Assembly (NCBI RefSeq): GCF_001877035.1
Contig: NZ_CP015756.1
Span: 3,711,001-3,775,000, forward strand
DNA length: 64,000 nt
Direction of reading: 5' to 3'
Origin: Clostridium estertheticum subsp. estertheticum
GTDB lineage: Bacteria; Bacillota; Clostridia; Clostridiales; Clostridiaceae
The stretch's first letter is position 1, and every line of letters starts with the position of its first letter. The position numbers and the translations under genes are program-made. The notes below the pieces were generated by a model. The model saw only the letters and a list, made by a program, of their open reading frames with translations, searched no databases and was not told the DNA's origin. Below are positions 8,195 through 15,648 of the stretch, in pieces.

Positions 8195-8932
8195 TTAATA
8201 TTCTTTTAATATTATTATTTTTTCCTCTTCAATAAAATTACATACGAATGAAATTATTTCTTTTTTTTCATAATTTTTTATTCTATATTTACAATCCAAT
8301 TTTTTTATGGATTTATCAGCTTGTATATTTAAAATAAACTTGCCTTTCTCATATTCCAAAAAAGTTAAACTTTCAACTTTTTTATATGTGACAAGTTGTG
8401 CATGTTCAATGATTTTATTAGAAAAGGCACCTGTATTAATAAAAATACCACTTTCATAAAAATTAAGATATTTATTTGCCAAATAATCCAAAGGCAAATC
8501 AATTACTAATATAATAATAATGAAAATATCACTTATGAACTCAAGTTTTGAGGCACTCTGGTGCATAGTTATAGACTGAAACGTAAGTATTATAAGAAAT
8601 ATAAGATTATATGTTCCTGCATACTTTACTTTTATTGATATACTCTTTAGTCTCGAGTAATTCCTTTTTAAAAGGAATGATTTTATATCTTTAATTATAA
8701 CAAACACAAATAACATTAAAAATAATGAGAATAAAAAATATTCAAATTTCTTAAACTTTAAAGACAACACGGAAAGCCCTAAAAATCCAATCATTGCTAA
8801 AACAGCTATTATTCCATCTCTTATTTTAGTTTTGCTTTTTTCTATTTCAGATCTCATCATTGTGGAAACAAATGCAATAATAATTAAACATATAACTATA
8901 ATAGCAACATCATATTTAGACCCACTATACAT
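8195..8932 (-). CDS. Membrane protein of unknown function
   Basis: I do not recognise this 245-residue protein. The N-terminal 165 residues contain about five hydrophobic segments (roughly residues 8-24, 38-56, 63-83, 108-123 and 134-150). A basic loop (KRNYSRLKSISIKVK) lies between the third and fourth. The C-terminal 90 residues are soluble and alternate short hydrophobic strands with charged turns (GIFINTGAFSNKIIEH, then TYKKVESLTFLEYEKGKF). This resembles the PH-like or DUF5673-like tails seen on small clostridial membrane proteins. It is transcribed alone. Its AT content and codon use match the neighbours. Confidence 0.6.
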   Translation of the reverse strand: MYSGSKYDVAIIVICLIIIAFVSTMMRSEIEKSKTKIRDGIIAVLAMIGFLGLSVLSLKFKKFEYFLFSLFLMLFVFVIIKDIKSFLLKRNYSRLKSISIKVKYAGTYNLIFLIILTFQSITMHQSASKLEFISDIFIIIILVIDLPLDYLANKYLNFYESGIFINTGAFSNKIIEHAQLVTYKKVESLTFLEYEKGKFILNIQADKSIKKLDCKYRIKNYEKKEIISFVCNFIEEEKIIILKEY

Positions 8933-9036
8933 ATTAATAGATTCCCCCTAAATTTTTTATTTTAATTGAAATATATACCATAAACCATATTTTATCATAT
9001 ATCTAACTATAAATGAGTGTAAAAGATTAAACAATA

Positions 9037-9066
9037 TAAAAAAAAGCCATACTCAAGTATAGCTTT
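9037..9066 (-). terminator. Intrinsic terminator on the minus strand
   Basis: On the minus strand AAAGCTATAC-TTGA-GTATGGCTTT is followed by a run of Ts. It has no intact gene directly upstream: the secreted-protein gene has its own terminator at 9179-9212. It lies 11 bases after the stop of a 20-codon open stretch that may be a gene remnant. Confidence 0.75.
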
Positions 9067-9077
9067 ATGTTTTACTA

Positions 9078-9140
9078 TTAAATTATTTCTAGAGGTTTAC
9101 CAAGCTCAACATTTTTAACTATACTTGCAAATAGTCTACA
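9078..9140 (-). pseudogene. Possible C-terminal remnant of a lost gene
   Basis: On the minus strand a short stretch reads in frame as about 20 residues ending FASIVKNVELGKPLEII before a TAA at 9078-9080, directly followed by a strong intrinsic terminator. A stop codon interrupts the same frame just upstream, and no start or ribosome site is present. The residues have coding-like composition and the terminator is otherwise orphaned, so I read it as the decayed 3' end of a former gene. The family is not recognisable. Confidence 0.3.
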
Positions 9141-9178
9141 TTAAGTACTATAAATCTATAGTTAAGTAAATATTAAAA

Positions 9179-9212
9179 AATAAAAATCCTGAATTAATCC
9201 AAGACTTTTATT
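9179..9212 (-). terminator. Intrinsic terminator of the secreted-protein gene
   Basis: On the minus strand AATAAAAGTC and GATTTTTATT pair (one G-U) around a 14-base loop and run into a T-rich tail. It starts 15 bases after the stop codon of the gene ending at 9227. Confidence 0.5.
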
Positions 9213-9226
9213 TTTATGCAACTATT

Positions 9227-9901
9227 CTATTTTATAAGTGTTAAAGCATTTAAAAGACCTAAAAGTCTAGTTGCTAAAGTAGTTAACTCTGTGTTCTTTT
9301 TTGTATATTGTTCAAATACACTATCTAATCTTTCATTTAATTTTTCAAGGTGAGTTTTTTCTACGGGTACTACAGGCATTACAACGACACTAGTTGGTAC
9401 AACTGCTGTAATTACTGGTTTTACACAAACTTTCTTAGTAGTGATATCTTTTACCGATAACAAAACTGAATCAGCTTCAGTTTTTACTAATGGATCTAAT
9501 GCTATCTTACTATCTTCAATTCTTTTTAATTCTACCTTAACTGCTTGTGCATTTTTAACAATTGTAGTCTTCAAAACCTTATTAGCATCTTTAACTGTTT
9601 CTATTTTATCCATTTTAACTTTTAGAGCTGCTTTATCTTCTACACTAATAACTGGCTTAATTTTATCACATTTATTTTTATTTCCAGTTTTGAGTTCTTT
9701 ATGACTCTTATATGTATGATTTTTAACAGATTTTACATCACCTTGCTGAGTTTTTTCATTTTTTAAATCTAATTTTTGTGCTACAGCCATTGTTTTTACG
9801 CAATTTGCATCTTTATTTCGTTCACTAGCATAAACCCCAGATGATATACCTATCGATAATGTTAAAGTGAGTACAAATAAACCTAAATTTGCATGTTTCA
9901 T
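9227..9901 (-). CDS. Secreted Lys/Val-rich protein of unknown function
   Basis: This 224-residue protein starts with a clear Sec signal peptide: Met-Lys-His, hydrophobic core LGLFVLTLTLSIGISSG, and a likely cut after VYA at about residue 26. The mature part is strongly Lys-rich, has many KxxK and V-x-V patterns, and is predicted mostly helical. There is a Pro/Val-rich linker (VVPTSVVVMPVVPV, about residues 166-179) before a C-terminal amphipathic helix. There are only three cysteines in the mature part and no enzymatic motif. It may be a wall-associated or polyanion-binding protein. The ATG is preceded by GAGGAGG and by a good promoter at 9939-9967. Confidence 0.6.
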   Translation of the reverse strand: MKHANLGLFVLTLTLSIGISSGVYASERNKDANCVKTMAVAQKLDLKNEKTQQGDVKSVKNHTYKSHKELKTGNKNKCDKIKPVISVEDKAALKVKMDKIETVKDANKVLKTTIVKNAQAVKVELKRIEDSKIALDPLVKTEADSVLLSVKDITTKKVCVKPVITAVVPTSVVVMPVVPVEKTHLEKLNERLDSVFEQYTKKNTELTTLATRLLGLLNALTLIK

Positions 9902-9938
9902 GTTAATTCCTCCTCATATCATTTTAATGTAAATAACA

Positions 9939-9967
9939 ATTATTAATCGTTATCCCATATTTATCAA
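9939..9967 (-). promoter_or_regulatory. Sigma-A promoter of the secreted-protein gene
   Basis: On the minus strand TTGATA (9967-9962), a 17-base spacer and AATAAT (9944-9939) lie about 40 bases before the ATG at 9901. Confidence 0.5.
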
Positions 9968-10094
9968 TTCTCTTTTATATACGATATATGTATGATTTAT
10001 TAGAGGGTTTTTAAATTTTACTTGAAGTTAATTTTATTACGGTTTACGATTCTACTAAAATAAACACTCTTACTGTTTTATTGTTTTGGTAAGT

Positions 10095-10138
10095 TTTAGT
10101 CGACTTTAGTTGACATTTAGTTGATTTAGTTGTATGAT
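10095..10138 (+). promoter_or_regulatory. Promoter with four tandem 10-bp repeats
   Basis: TTTAGTCGAC, TTTAGTTGAC, TTTAGTTGA and TTTAGTTG follow one another at 10095-10132 with helical (about 10-bp) spacing. Inside them lies TTGACA (10110-10115), then a 17-base spacer and TATGAT (10133-10138), a near-consensus sigma-A promoter. The repeats therefore cover the -35 and spacer, as expected for cooperative binding of a regulator on one DNA face. It drives the EVE-like gene at 10172. Confidence 0.65.
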
Positions 10139-10171
10139 AAGATTATCAAATAAATTATAGGAGGGTTTGTA

Positions 10172-10801
10172 TTGTTAATTTTTGATGACTTATGGTTGGT
10201 AAGAACCAATCCTGAAAACATTAATAGATTAAAAGAGTTTTTGGAAAATGACATAATTGCAATAGGTTGGAGTAACTTAATTGACTTAACAGGTATGCCT
10301 AAAAACACTCTTCTTAAGGAGCTTGCTAGGAATAACTATTCTTGTTCAAATGTAAAGCTCGGTGTTATCAATCAGTTTGTAAACAATATTCAGGTTGGTG
10401 ATCTATGTATTATCCCTAATGGAGATAAAATATATCTTGCAAAAGTTACAAGTCCATATTATTATGATTCAACTAAAGTAACTGAGGGTTATCCTCATCA
10501 AAGAAAAGTTGAATTTATTAACAAGGACAACCCTATTAGTAGATCTAGCTTACCACAAGCTGTTCGAAAATCATTAGGCGCACAAAATTATGTTGCACAT
10601 CTAAAACATCGTATAGGTGAATTTAAGGCGTTTTTAACTGAAATTGAAACTACTACTGACAATATTGATTTACATGAAAGCTTGATAAAGTTGTTACCAT
10701 TGGCAATAGAAACTATAAAGAATGCTATGGAAAGTGATGATGCTGAGCGAAGGTTTGATGCATCCATTGAAGTGCTTAGATTAATGCAGAAATATGAATA
10801 A
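10172..10801 (+). CDS. Stand-alone EVE/PUA-like domain protein (Mrr N-terminal-like)
   Basis: This 209-residue protein begins with LWLVRTNPENINRLKEFL and DIIAIGW (about residues 7-34). That phrase resembles the N-terminal EVE/PUA-like domain found in front of Mrr and other restriction nucleases, where it is thought to read modified bases. A second strand set, QVGDLCIIPNGDKIYLAKV (about 74-92), fits the same barrel. Here no nuclease, helicase or methylase follows: the last 70 residues are helical and charged, and the next gene is an amino acid permease. The start is TTG with AGGAGG seven bases upstream. It could be a nucleic-acid-modification reader or a remnant of a restriction system. Fold assignment is by motif resemblance only. 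Confidence 0.6.
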   Translation: MLIFDDLWLVRTNPENINRLKEFLENDIIAIGWSNLIDLTGMPKNTLLKELARNNYSCSNVKLGVINQFVNNIQVGDLCIIPNGDKIYLAKVTSPYYYDSTKVTEGYPHQRKVEFINKDNPISRSSLPQAVRKSLGAQNYVAHLKHRIGEFKAFLTEIETTTDNIDLHESLIKLLPLAIETIKNAMESDDAERRFDASIEVLRLMQKYE

Positions 10802-10855
10802 CTTTTTTAAAATTACTAACAAAAGAAAAATAATATACGCGAGGAGACAAAAATT

Positions 10856-12277
10856 TTGAAACTTATTTGGAAGAGAATGTGGAAGAAAAAGTCCCTAAAA
10901 ATGGAACTTAAAGCTGCCAAAAAAACTGATTTAAAAAAGAATCTTACATCAACTGACCTTGCAGCACTTGGAATAGGAGCAGTTCTTGGCACGGGAATTT
11001 TTGTATCAACAGGTGTTGGTGCCCATATGGCAGGCCCGGCAGTTGTATTATCATTTATTGTAGCTGCAATTACAAGCGGACTTTGTGCCCTTACCTATGC
11101 AGAACTCGCTACAATGTTTCCAGTAGCAGGTAGTACTTATACATATTCATATATTGCTTTTGGTGAAATTATAGCCTGGATTATAGGATGGGATCTAATG
11201 CTTGAATATTTAGTCTCCTCCGCTGCAGTTGCATCCGGTTGGTCAGGAACATTTGTAGGGCTGTTAAACTCTGCTGGACTTGATTTACCTAAAGCAATCT
11301 CTGTTGGACCATCGGCCGGTGGAATTATTGATTTACCAGCCGTTCTAATAGTTGGCCTTGTAACATGGATATTATTTATTGGCATAAAAGAAAGTGCTAA
11401 GCTAAATAACGTCATAGTCTTAATTAAAATTGGTGTAATTGTTTTATTTATAGTACTTGGTGTATTTCATATTAGTGTAGCTAACTATAGACCATTTTCT
11501 CCTTTTGGATGGAAGGGTGTAATGGCAGGGGCTTCAATAATGTTCTTTGCATATATTGGTTTTGATGCAGTATCAACAGCAGCTGAAGAAACTATAAATC
11601 CAAAGAGAGATGTACCCCGTGGACTTGCTATTTGCCTAGGAGTTGTAATTGTGCTTTATGTTGCAGTTGCAGTTGTTATAACAGGCATGGTTCCATTTAA
11701 AGAAATTAGTCAGAATAATGCTATTCCAGATGCATTGAAACAGTTTGGTATTAACTGGGGAGCTGCTCTAGTTGGAACAGGTGCGGTTATAGGAATGATT
11801 TCCACATTACTTGTAATGCTTTATGGTCAGATTAGAGTATTTATGGTTATGTCAAGAGATGGACTACTTCCAAAGGTATTTTCAAAAGTTCACCCAGTTC
11901 ACAAAACACCTACACTTTGCACAATAATTACAGGTAGTATAGCTGCTATTATGACAGGACTTTTGCCCTTAGAGGAGATAATAAAACTATGTAATATAGG
12001 TACATTATTTGCCTTCATTCTTGTATCTATCGGTGTTATAGTACTAAGGAAAACTATGCCAGATGCTGAAAGAAAGTTTAGATGTCCTTGGGTACCTTTT
12101 ATACCTATCCTAACTATAGTTGCTTGCGTTTATTTAATGACAGCATTACCTCTAGAAACATGGATTAGATTTATAATTTGGTTATCACTTGGGCTATTAA
12201 TTTACTTTGTATATGGTAGGCATCATAGCATACTTCAACATAGTAAACCAAGACAATATAGTGATACAAATTCATAA
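10856..12277 (+). CDS. APC-superfamily amino acid permease (CAT/YfnA-like)
   Basis: This 473-residue protein has about 12-13 membrane segments and the APC signature near the N-terminus: LGIGAVLGTGIFVSTGVGA (about residues 39-57), where substrate is bound in the broken TM1 helix. The phrase FFAYIGFDAVSTAAEE in TM6 is typical of the cationic amino acid transporter-like (CAT/YfnA) subgroup. The start is TTG with GAGGAG about 9 bases before. A Lys-rich 30-residue N-terminal tail precedes TM1. It lies 54 bases after the EVE-like gene with no terminator between, so co-transcription is possible. The transported amino acid cannot be told from sequence. Confidence 0.85.
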   Translation: MKLIWKRMWKKKSLKMELKAAKKTDLKKNLTSTDLAALGIGAVLGTGIFVSTGVGAHMAGPAVVLSFIVAAITSGLCALTYAELATMFPVAGSTYTYSYIAFGEIIAWIIGWDLMLEYLVSSAAVASGWSGTFVGLLNSAGLDLPKAISVGPSAGGIIDLPAVLIVGLVTWILFIGIKESAKLNNVIVLIKIGVIVLFIVLGVFHISVANYRPFSPFGWKGVMAGASIMFFAYIGFDAVSTAAEETINPKRDVPRGLAICLGVVIVLYVAVAVVITGMVPFKEISQNNAIPDALKQFGINWGAALVGTGAVIGMISTLLVMLYGQIRVFMVMSRDGLLPKVFSKVHPVHKTPTLCTIITGSIAAIMTGLLPLEEIIKLCNIGTLFAFILVSIGVIVLRKTMPDAERKFRCPWVPFIPILTIVACVYLMTALPLETWIRFIIWLSLGLLIYFVYGRHHSILQHSKPRQYSDTNS

Positions 12278-12338
12278 TATTAAAATCTACATTTATTAAA
12301 AAATAATAAGTATTTAAAATTTGAAGGAGGAAATAATT

Positions 12339-12695
12339 ATGGTATTTTCAAGTTGGTTTAAGAATAGGAAAATAGAAATGAAAAAACAAGCAAGAATTAG
12401 GACTGCTAAAAAAGTGGCTATTGGTACTGTAGCAGGAAGTCTTAGTGGCTTATTAGGTGGTTTACTTTTTTCACCAAAATCTGGTAAGGAAACTAGAGAT
12501 GATATTGTTAAGTCATCAAAAGATATTACAAACAATATAAAAGAGAAAACTACAGAACTTAAAGACACTATAGACAATAAAGTTACAGATGTTAAAAGCA
12601 GTGTAACAGAATCTAAAACAAAAATCTCTGAATACTTAAATGGTAAAAAAAACTCAAAAGATAATGCTACTGATGACGAAATTCCATCTAAATAA
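12339..12695 (+). CDS. YtxH-domain protein
   Basis: The ATG at 12339 has GGAGG at 12326-12330 and is preferred over an in-frame upstream TTG at 12321, which would overlap the ribosome site. The 118-residue product has a basic N-terminus, one Gly-rich hydrophobic segment (AIGTVAGSLSGLLGGLLFSPKSGKETR, residues about 25-50) and a long Lys/Thr-rich helical tail. This is the YtxH (gas-vesicle-protein-like) layout, in which GxLFSPKSGKETR is the hallmark. In Bacillus such genes belong to the general-stress response; in clostridia their role is not established. It is probably membrane-anchored with a cytoplasmic coiled-coil tail. Confidence 0.8.
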   Translation: MVFSSWFKNRKIEMKKQARIRTAKKVAIGTVAGSLSGLLGGLLFSPKSGKETRDDIVKSSKDITNNIKEKTTELKDTIDNKVTDVKSSVTESKTKISEYLNGKKNSKDNATDDEIPSK

Positions 12696-12741
12696 TATTA
12701 TAAAGTAGGTATTTAAGTAAAAGATTATATAAATATTAAAG

Positions 12742-12773
12742 CACCACATTCTTTATGAGTGTGGTGTTTTTAT
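12742..12773 (+). terminator. Intrinsic terminator after the YtxH gene
   Basis: CACCACA (12742-12748) pairs with TGTGGTG (12760-12766), followed by TTTTTATA. It may also serve the convergent methionine aminopeptidase gene, whose stop is at 12779. Confidence 0.75.
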
Positions 12774-12778
12774 ATTAT

Positions 12779-13648
12779 CTATTTTGATATTATCTCTATA
12801 CCATCCTCAGTCACAAGAATTGTATTCTCCCATTGTGCTGAAAGAGATCCATCAGATGTATATGTAGTCCATCCATTATCTTCATCAATGAATATTTTAT
12901 GGCTTCCAACATTTATCATTGGTTCAATTGTAAATACCATCCCTGGTGCTAAAATCATACCTGTTCCTTTACTCCCACAGTGAGATACAAATGGGTCCTC
13001 ATGAATATCTAGTCCAACTCCGTGTCCTCCAAAATCTCTAACTACTGAGTATCCATTACTCTGTGCATATTTTTGTATAGCTGCTCCTATATCTCCTAAA
13101 AAGCCCCAAGGTTTCACTGCTTCTAGACCCTTATTTAGACACTCCTTTGTAATTTCTACTAACTTCCTAGCTTCATCACTTACTTCTCCAATCATAAACA
13201 TTCTTGATGCATCTGAATAATATCCATTAAGGATAGTAGTTACATCAACATTTATAATATCACCATTTTTAAGTATTACATCTTTACTTGGTATTCCATG
13301 ACATACTTCATCATTTATTGATGTACAAAGACTTTTGGGAAATCCCTCATAATTAAGAGTAGCTGGAATTCCACCTCGAGATATTGTATATTCATGAGCT
13401 AGTGTATTAATATCTTCTGTGGTCATTCCTGCTTTAATAGTCTCACTAACTAAATCTAAAATGCCATTATTAATTTCAGCACTCTTTCTTATTCCCTCAA
13501 TTTGCTCTTTATTCTTAATAAGCTTTCTTTTGGGAACTGTGCAGCATTGTTTCTTCAAAACCTGTAATTTTTTATCAAAATCTAAATGGCACTCATTATA
13601 TTTTAGTCCACTTTTACACCAACATTTATCATCGTTACTTAAAATCAT
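12779..13648 (-). CDS. map: Type I methionine aminopeptidase with N-terminal SEC-C zinc motif
   Basis: This 289-residue protein removes the initiator methionine from new proteins. The first 25 residues hold a SEC-C-type zinc motif (CWCKSGLKYNECH), as found in clostridial and some other Map enzymes. The M24 catalytic domain follows. Metal and catalytic residues are recognisable: His in EVCHGIP, Asp in NVDVT and SDASR, His in GGHGVGLDIHE, Glu in TIEPM, and the last Glu in AQWENTI. It is not in the usual ribosomal-protein map locus and is probably one of two Map copies in the genome. It is transcribed alone, convergent with the YtxH gene. Confidence 0.9.
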   Translation of the reverse strand: MILSNDDKCWCKSGLKYNECHLDFDKKLQVLKKQCCTVPKRKLIKNKEQIEGIRKSAEINNGILDLVSETIKAGMTTEDINTLAHEYTISRGGIPATLNYEGFPKSLCTSINDEVCHGIPSKDVILKNGDIINVDVTTILNGYYSDASRMFMIGEVSDEARKLVEITKECLNKGLEAVKPWGFLGDIGAAIQKYAQSNGYSVVRDFGGHGVGLDIHEDPFVSHCGSKGTGMILAPGMVFTIEPMINVGSHKIFIDEDNGWTTYTSDGSLSAQWENTILVTEDGIEIISK

Positions 13649-13803
13649 TATACACTCTCCTATATTAATATTTTAACTATGGGTATGATTATTAATAAAT
13701 CTTATCCAATTAATCTATCATTTAATAATTCTACCATGAAAAAGCAATCATATACCGTCCTATCATCAAAAAAACTTCTTAGTTAGCGAGTACCATTCTC
13801 TTA

Positions 13804-15648
13804 CTACTCATCACTATTATTATATTGATTAAAATACATGTTATAATATTTGCCTTTTTTATTTATAAGCTCCGCGTGGTTTCCCATCTCTATAATTTGA
13901 CCATCATCTATAACCATTATTTTGTTTGCATCTCTTATAGTACTTAGCCTGTGAGCTATAATAAAACTCGTTTTACCCTTCATTAGTTTGATCATAGCTT
14001 CCTGTATCCTAAGTTCAGTTCTAGTATCAACACTACTAGTAGCTTCATCCAATATTAATATAGATGGATTCGTAAGTATTGCTCTTGCAATAGCTAAAAG
14101 TTGTCTTTGTCCTTGGCTAAGATTACTTCCACTCTCAGAAAGTAATGTCTCATACCCCCTTGGAAGCCTCCTTATAAATCCATGTGCATTTGCCATTTTA
14201 GCTGCATTTTCAATTTCTATATCCGAGGAATTTAGATTGCCATATTTTATGTTTTCTTTGATAGTTCCTGTAAAAAGATAGGTATCTTGAAGCACTATAC
14301 CAAAACATCTTCTAAGGCTATCTCTTGTATATTCCCTTATGTCAACGCCATCAATATATATTACTCCACCTGTTACATCATAAAATCTTGTAAGCAAATT
14401 TACAATTGTAGTCTTACCTGCCCCTGTTGGACCCACAAGCGCTATGCTCTCACCAGGATGTGCTTCAAAACTAATTTCTTTAAGAATGTTCACATCTTTT
14501 CTATACCCGAAATACACGTTACTAAATTTAACATGTCCCTTGGATTTATTAAGCTCCTTTGGCTCTTTTACATCTTCTGTTTCTTCCCCCGTATCTAGTA
14601 TTTCAAATACTCTTTCAGCTCCAGCTAAAGCCGATTGCAGTGTATTAAACATATTTGCCAAATTATTAAGTGGCCGTACAAATTGCCTTGAATAACTTAA
14701 AAAGCTGGCAATTACACCTACTGTAATTATGCCATCTACTGCTAGAACCCCACCCACTCCAGCTACTGCCGCAAAGCCAATATTGTTTATAACATTCATA
14801 ATTGGCATTAGGAATCCAGAATATATTTGAGCTTTTAATCCAACCTTGCACAATCTCTGATTTATTTCATCAAATTCTTTCACTGTTTTATCTTCATGAT
14901 TAAAAGCTTTTACTATATAAACTCCAGATATAGTTTCTTCAATTTGTCCATTTAGTTTTCCGAGTTCCATTTGTTGAGATTTAAAAAGCTTTCCTGTCTT
15001 TTTAGTAATGGAGCGAGTTAACAAAAATACTAAAGGCACTGTAATTAAACTTGCTAGGGTTAATATAGGGCTTAAAATTATCATCATAATAAATGACCCG
15101 AGTATAGTTATAACGCCTGACATTAATACAACCGCAGATTGAGAAATAGTAGAGCTAACATTATCAATATCATTTGACAATCTACTCATAATATCCCCAT
15201 GACTATTTGAATCAAAGAAAGCCATTGGGAGCTTTTGGAGTTTTAAAAACAAGTTATTTCTTATAGTTTTAACTATTCTTTGACTAGAACTTGCCATGGC
15301 AAATCCCTGAAATAAACTTATAGCCGCATCTGCCAAATAGGATACTAGTAATACAACTACTATTATGCTTAGTAGATTAAAATCTACTTTTCCATTATTA
15401 GATGACATAGCATTCACGGCTTGCCCTATAAGAAATGGACCTATTAGTACAATAGCCGAATCTATTATTATAAATATAAATATTATTATTAATGTTTTTC
15501 TTTCACTTCCAAAATAACTCCACAGTCTTCTTAAAGTTTTCCTGAAATTTTTCGGTTTTACTACAGGTGCCCTATTCCTTGTGCCTCTAACACCATTAAA
15601 TGGCATAGAAACGTTTTTATTATCATCTTTATATTTATTACCTGACAT
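13804..15648 (-). CDS. Heterodimeric ABC exporter subunit, canonical ATPase site half
   Basis: This 614-residue half-transporter has a soluble 40-residue N-terminus, six membrane helices (about 50-335) and a C-terminal ATPase domain. Walker A is GPTGAGKTT, the signature is LSQGQRQL (Q replaces the usual second G), Walker B is ILILDEATSSVD with the catalytic Glu, and the switch is IAHRLST. Together with the upstream gene it matches heterodimeric type IV exporters such as YfiB/YfiC, BmrC/BmrD or TM287/288. In those pairs one partner keeps the catalytic Glu and the other does not; this is the competent partner. The two genes abut without spacing. Substrates of such pairs range from drugs to lipids, and nothing here narrows it. 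Confidence 0.87.
   Translation of the reverse strand: MSGNKYKDDNKNVSMPFNGVRGTRNRAPVVKPKNFRKTLRRLWSYFGSERKTLIIIFIFIIIDSAIVLIGPFLIGQAVNAMSSNNGKVDFNLLSIIVVVLLVSYLADAAISLFQGFAMASSSQRIVKTIRNNLFLKLQKLPMAFFDSNSHGDIMSRLSNDIDNVSSTISQSAVVLMSGVITILGSFIMMIILSPILTLASLITVPLVFLLTRSITKKTGKLFKSQQMELGKLNGQIEETISGVYIVKAFNHEDKTVKEFDEINQRLCKVGLKAQIYSGFLMPIMNVINNIGFAAVAGVGGVLAVDGIITVGVIASFLSYSRQFVRPLNNLANMFNTLQSALAGAERVFEILDTGEETEDVKEPKELNKSKGHVKFSNVYFGYRKDVNILKEISFEAHPGESIALVGPTGAGKTTIVNLLTRFYDVTGGVIYIDGVDIREYTRDSLRRCFGIVLQDTYLFTGTIKENIKYGNLNSSDIEIENAAKMANAHGFIRRLPRGYETLLSESGSNLSQGQRQLLAIARAILTNPSILILDEATSSVDTRTELRIQEAMIKLMKGKTSFIIAHRLSTIRDANKIMVIDDGQIIEMGNHAELINKKGKYYNMYFNQYNNSDE

Noticed and set aside
9441-9704. 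Plus-strand open frame inside the secreted-protein gene
   Set aside because: It has no ribosome site, is antisense to a gene with signal peptide and promoter, and its composition is that of a reverse-complement shadow.
12759-12983. Plus-strand open frame over the end of the methionine aminopeptidase gene
   Set aside because: It is antisense to conserved catalytic motifs of Map and has no ribosome site of its own.
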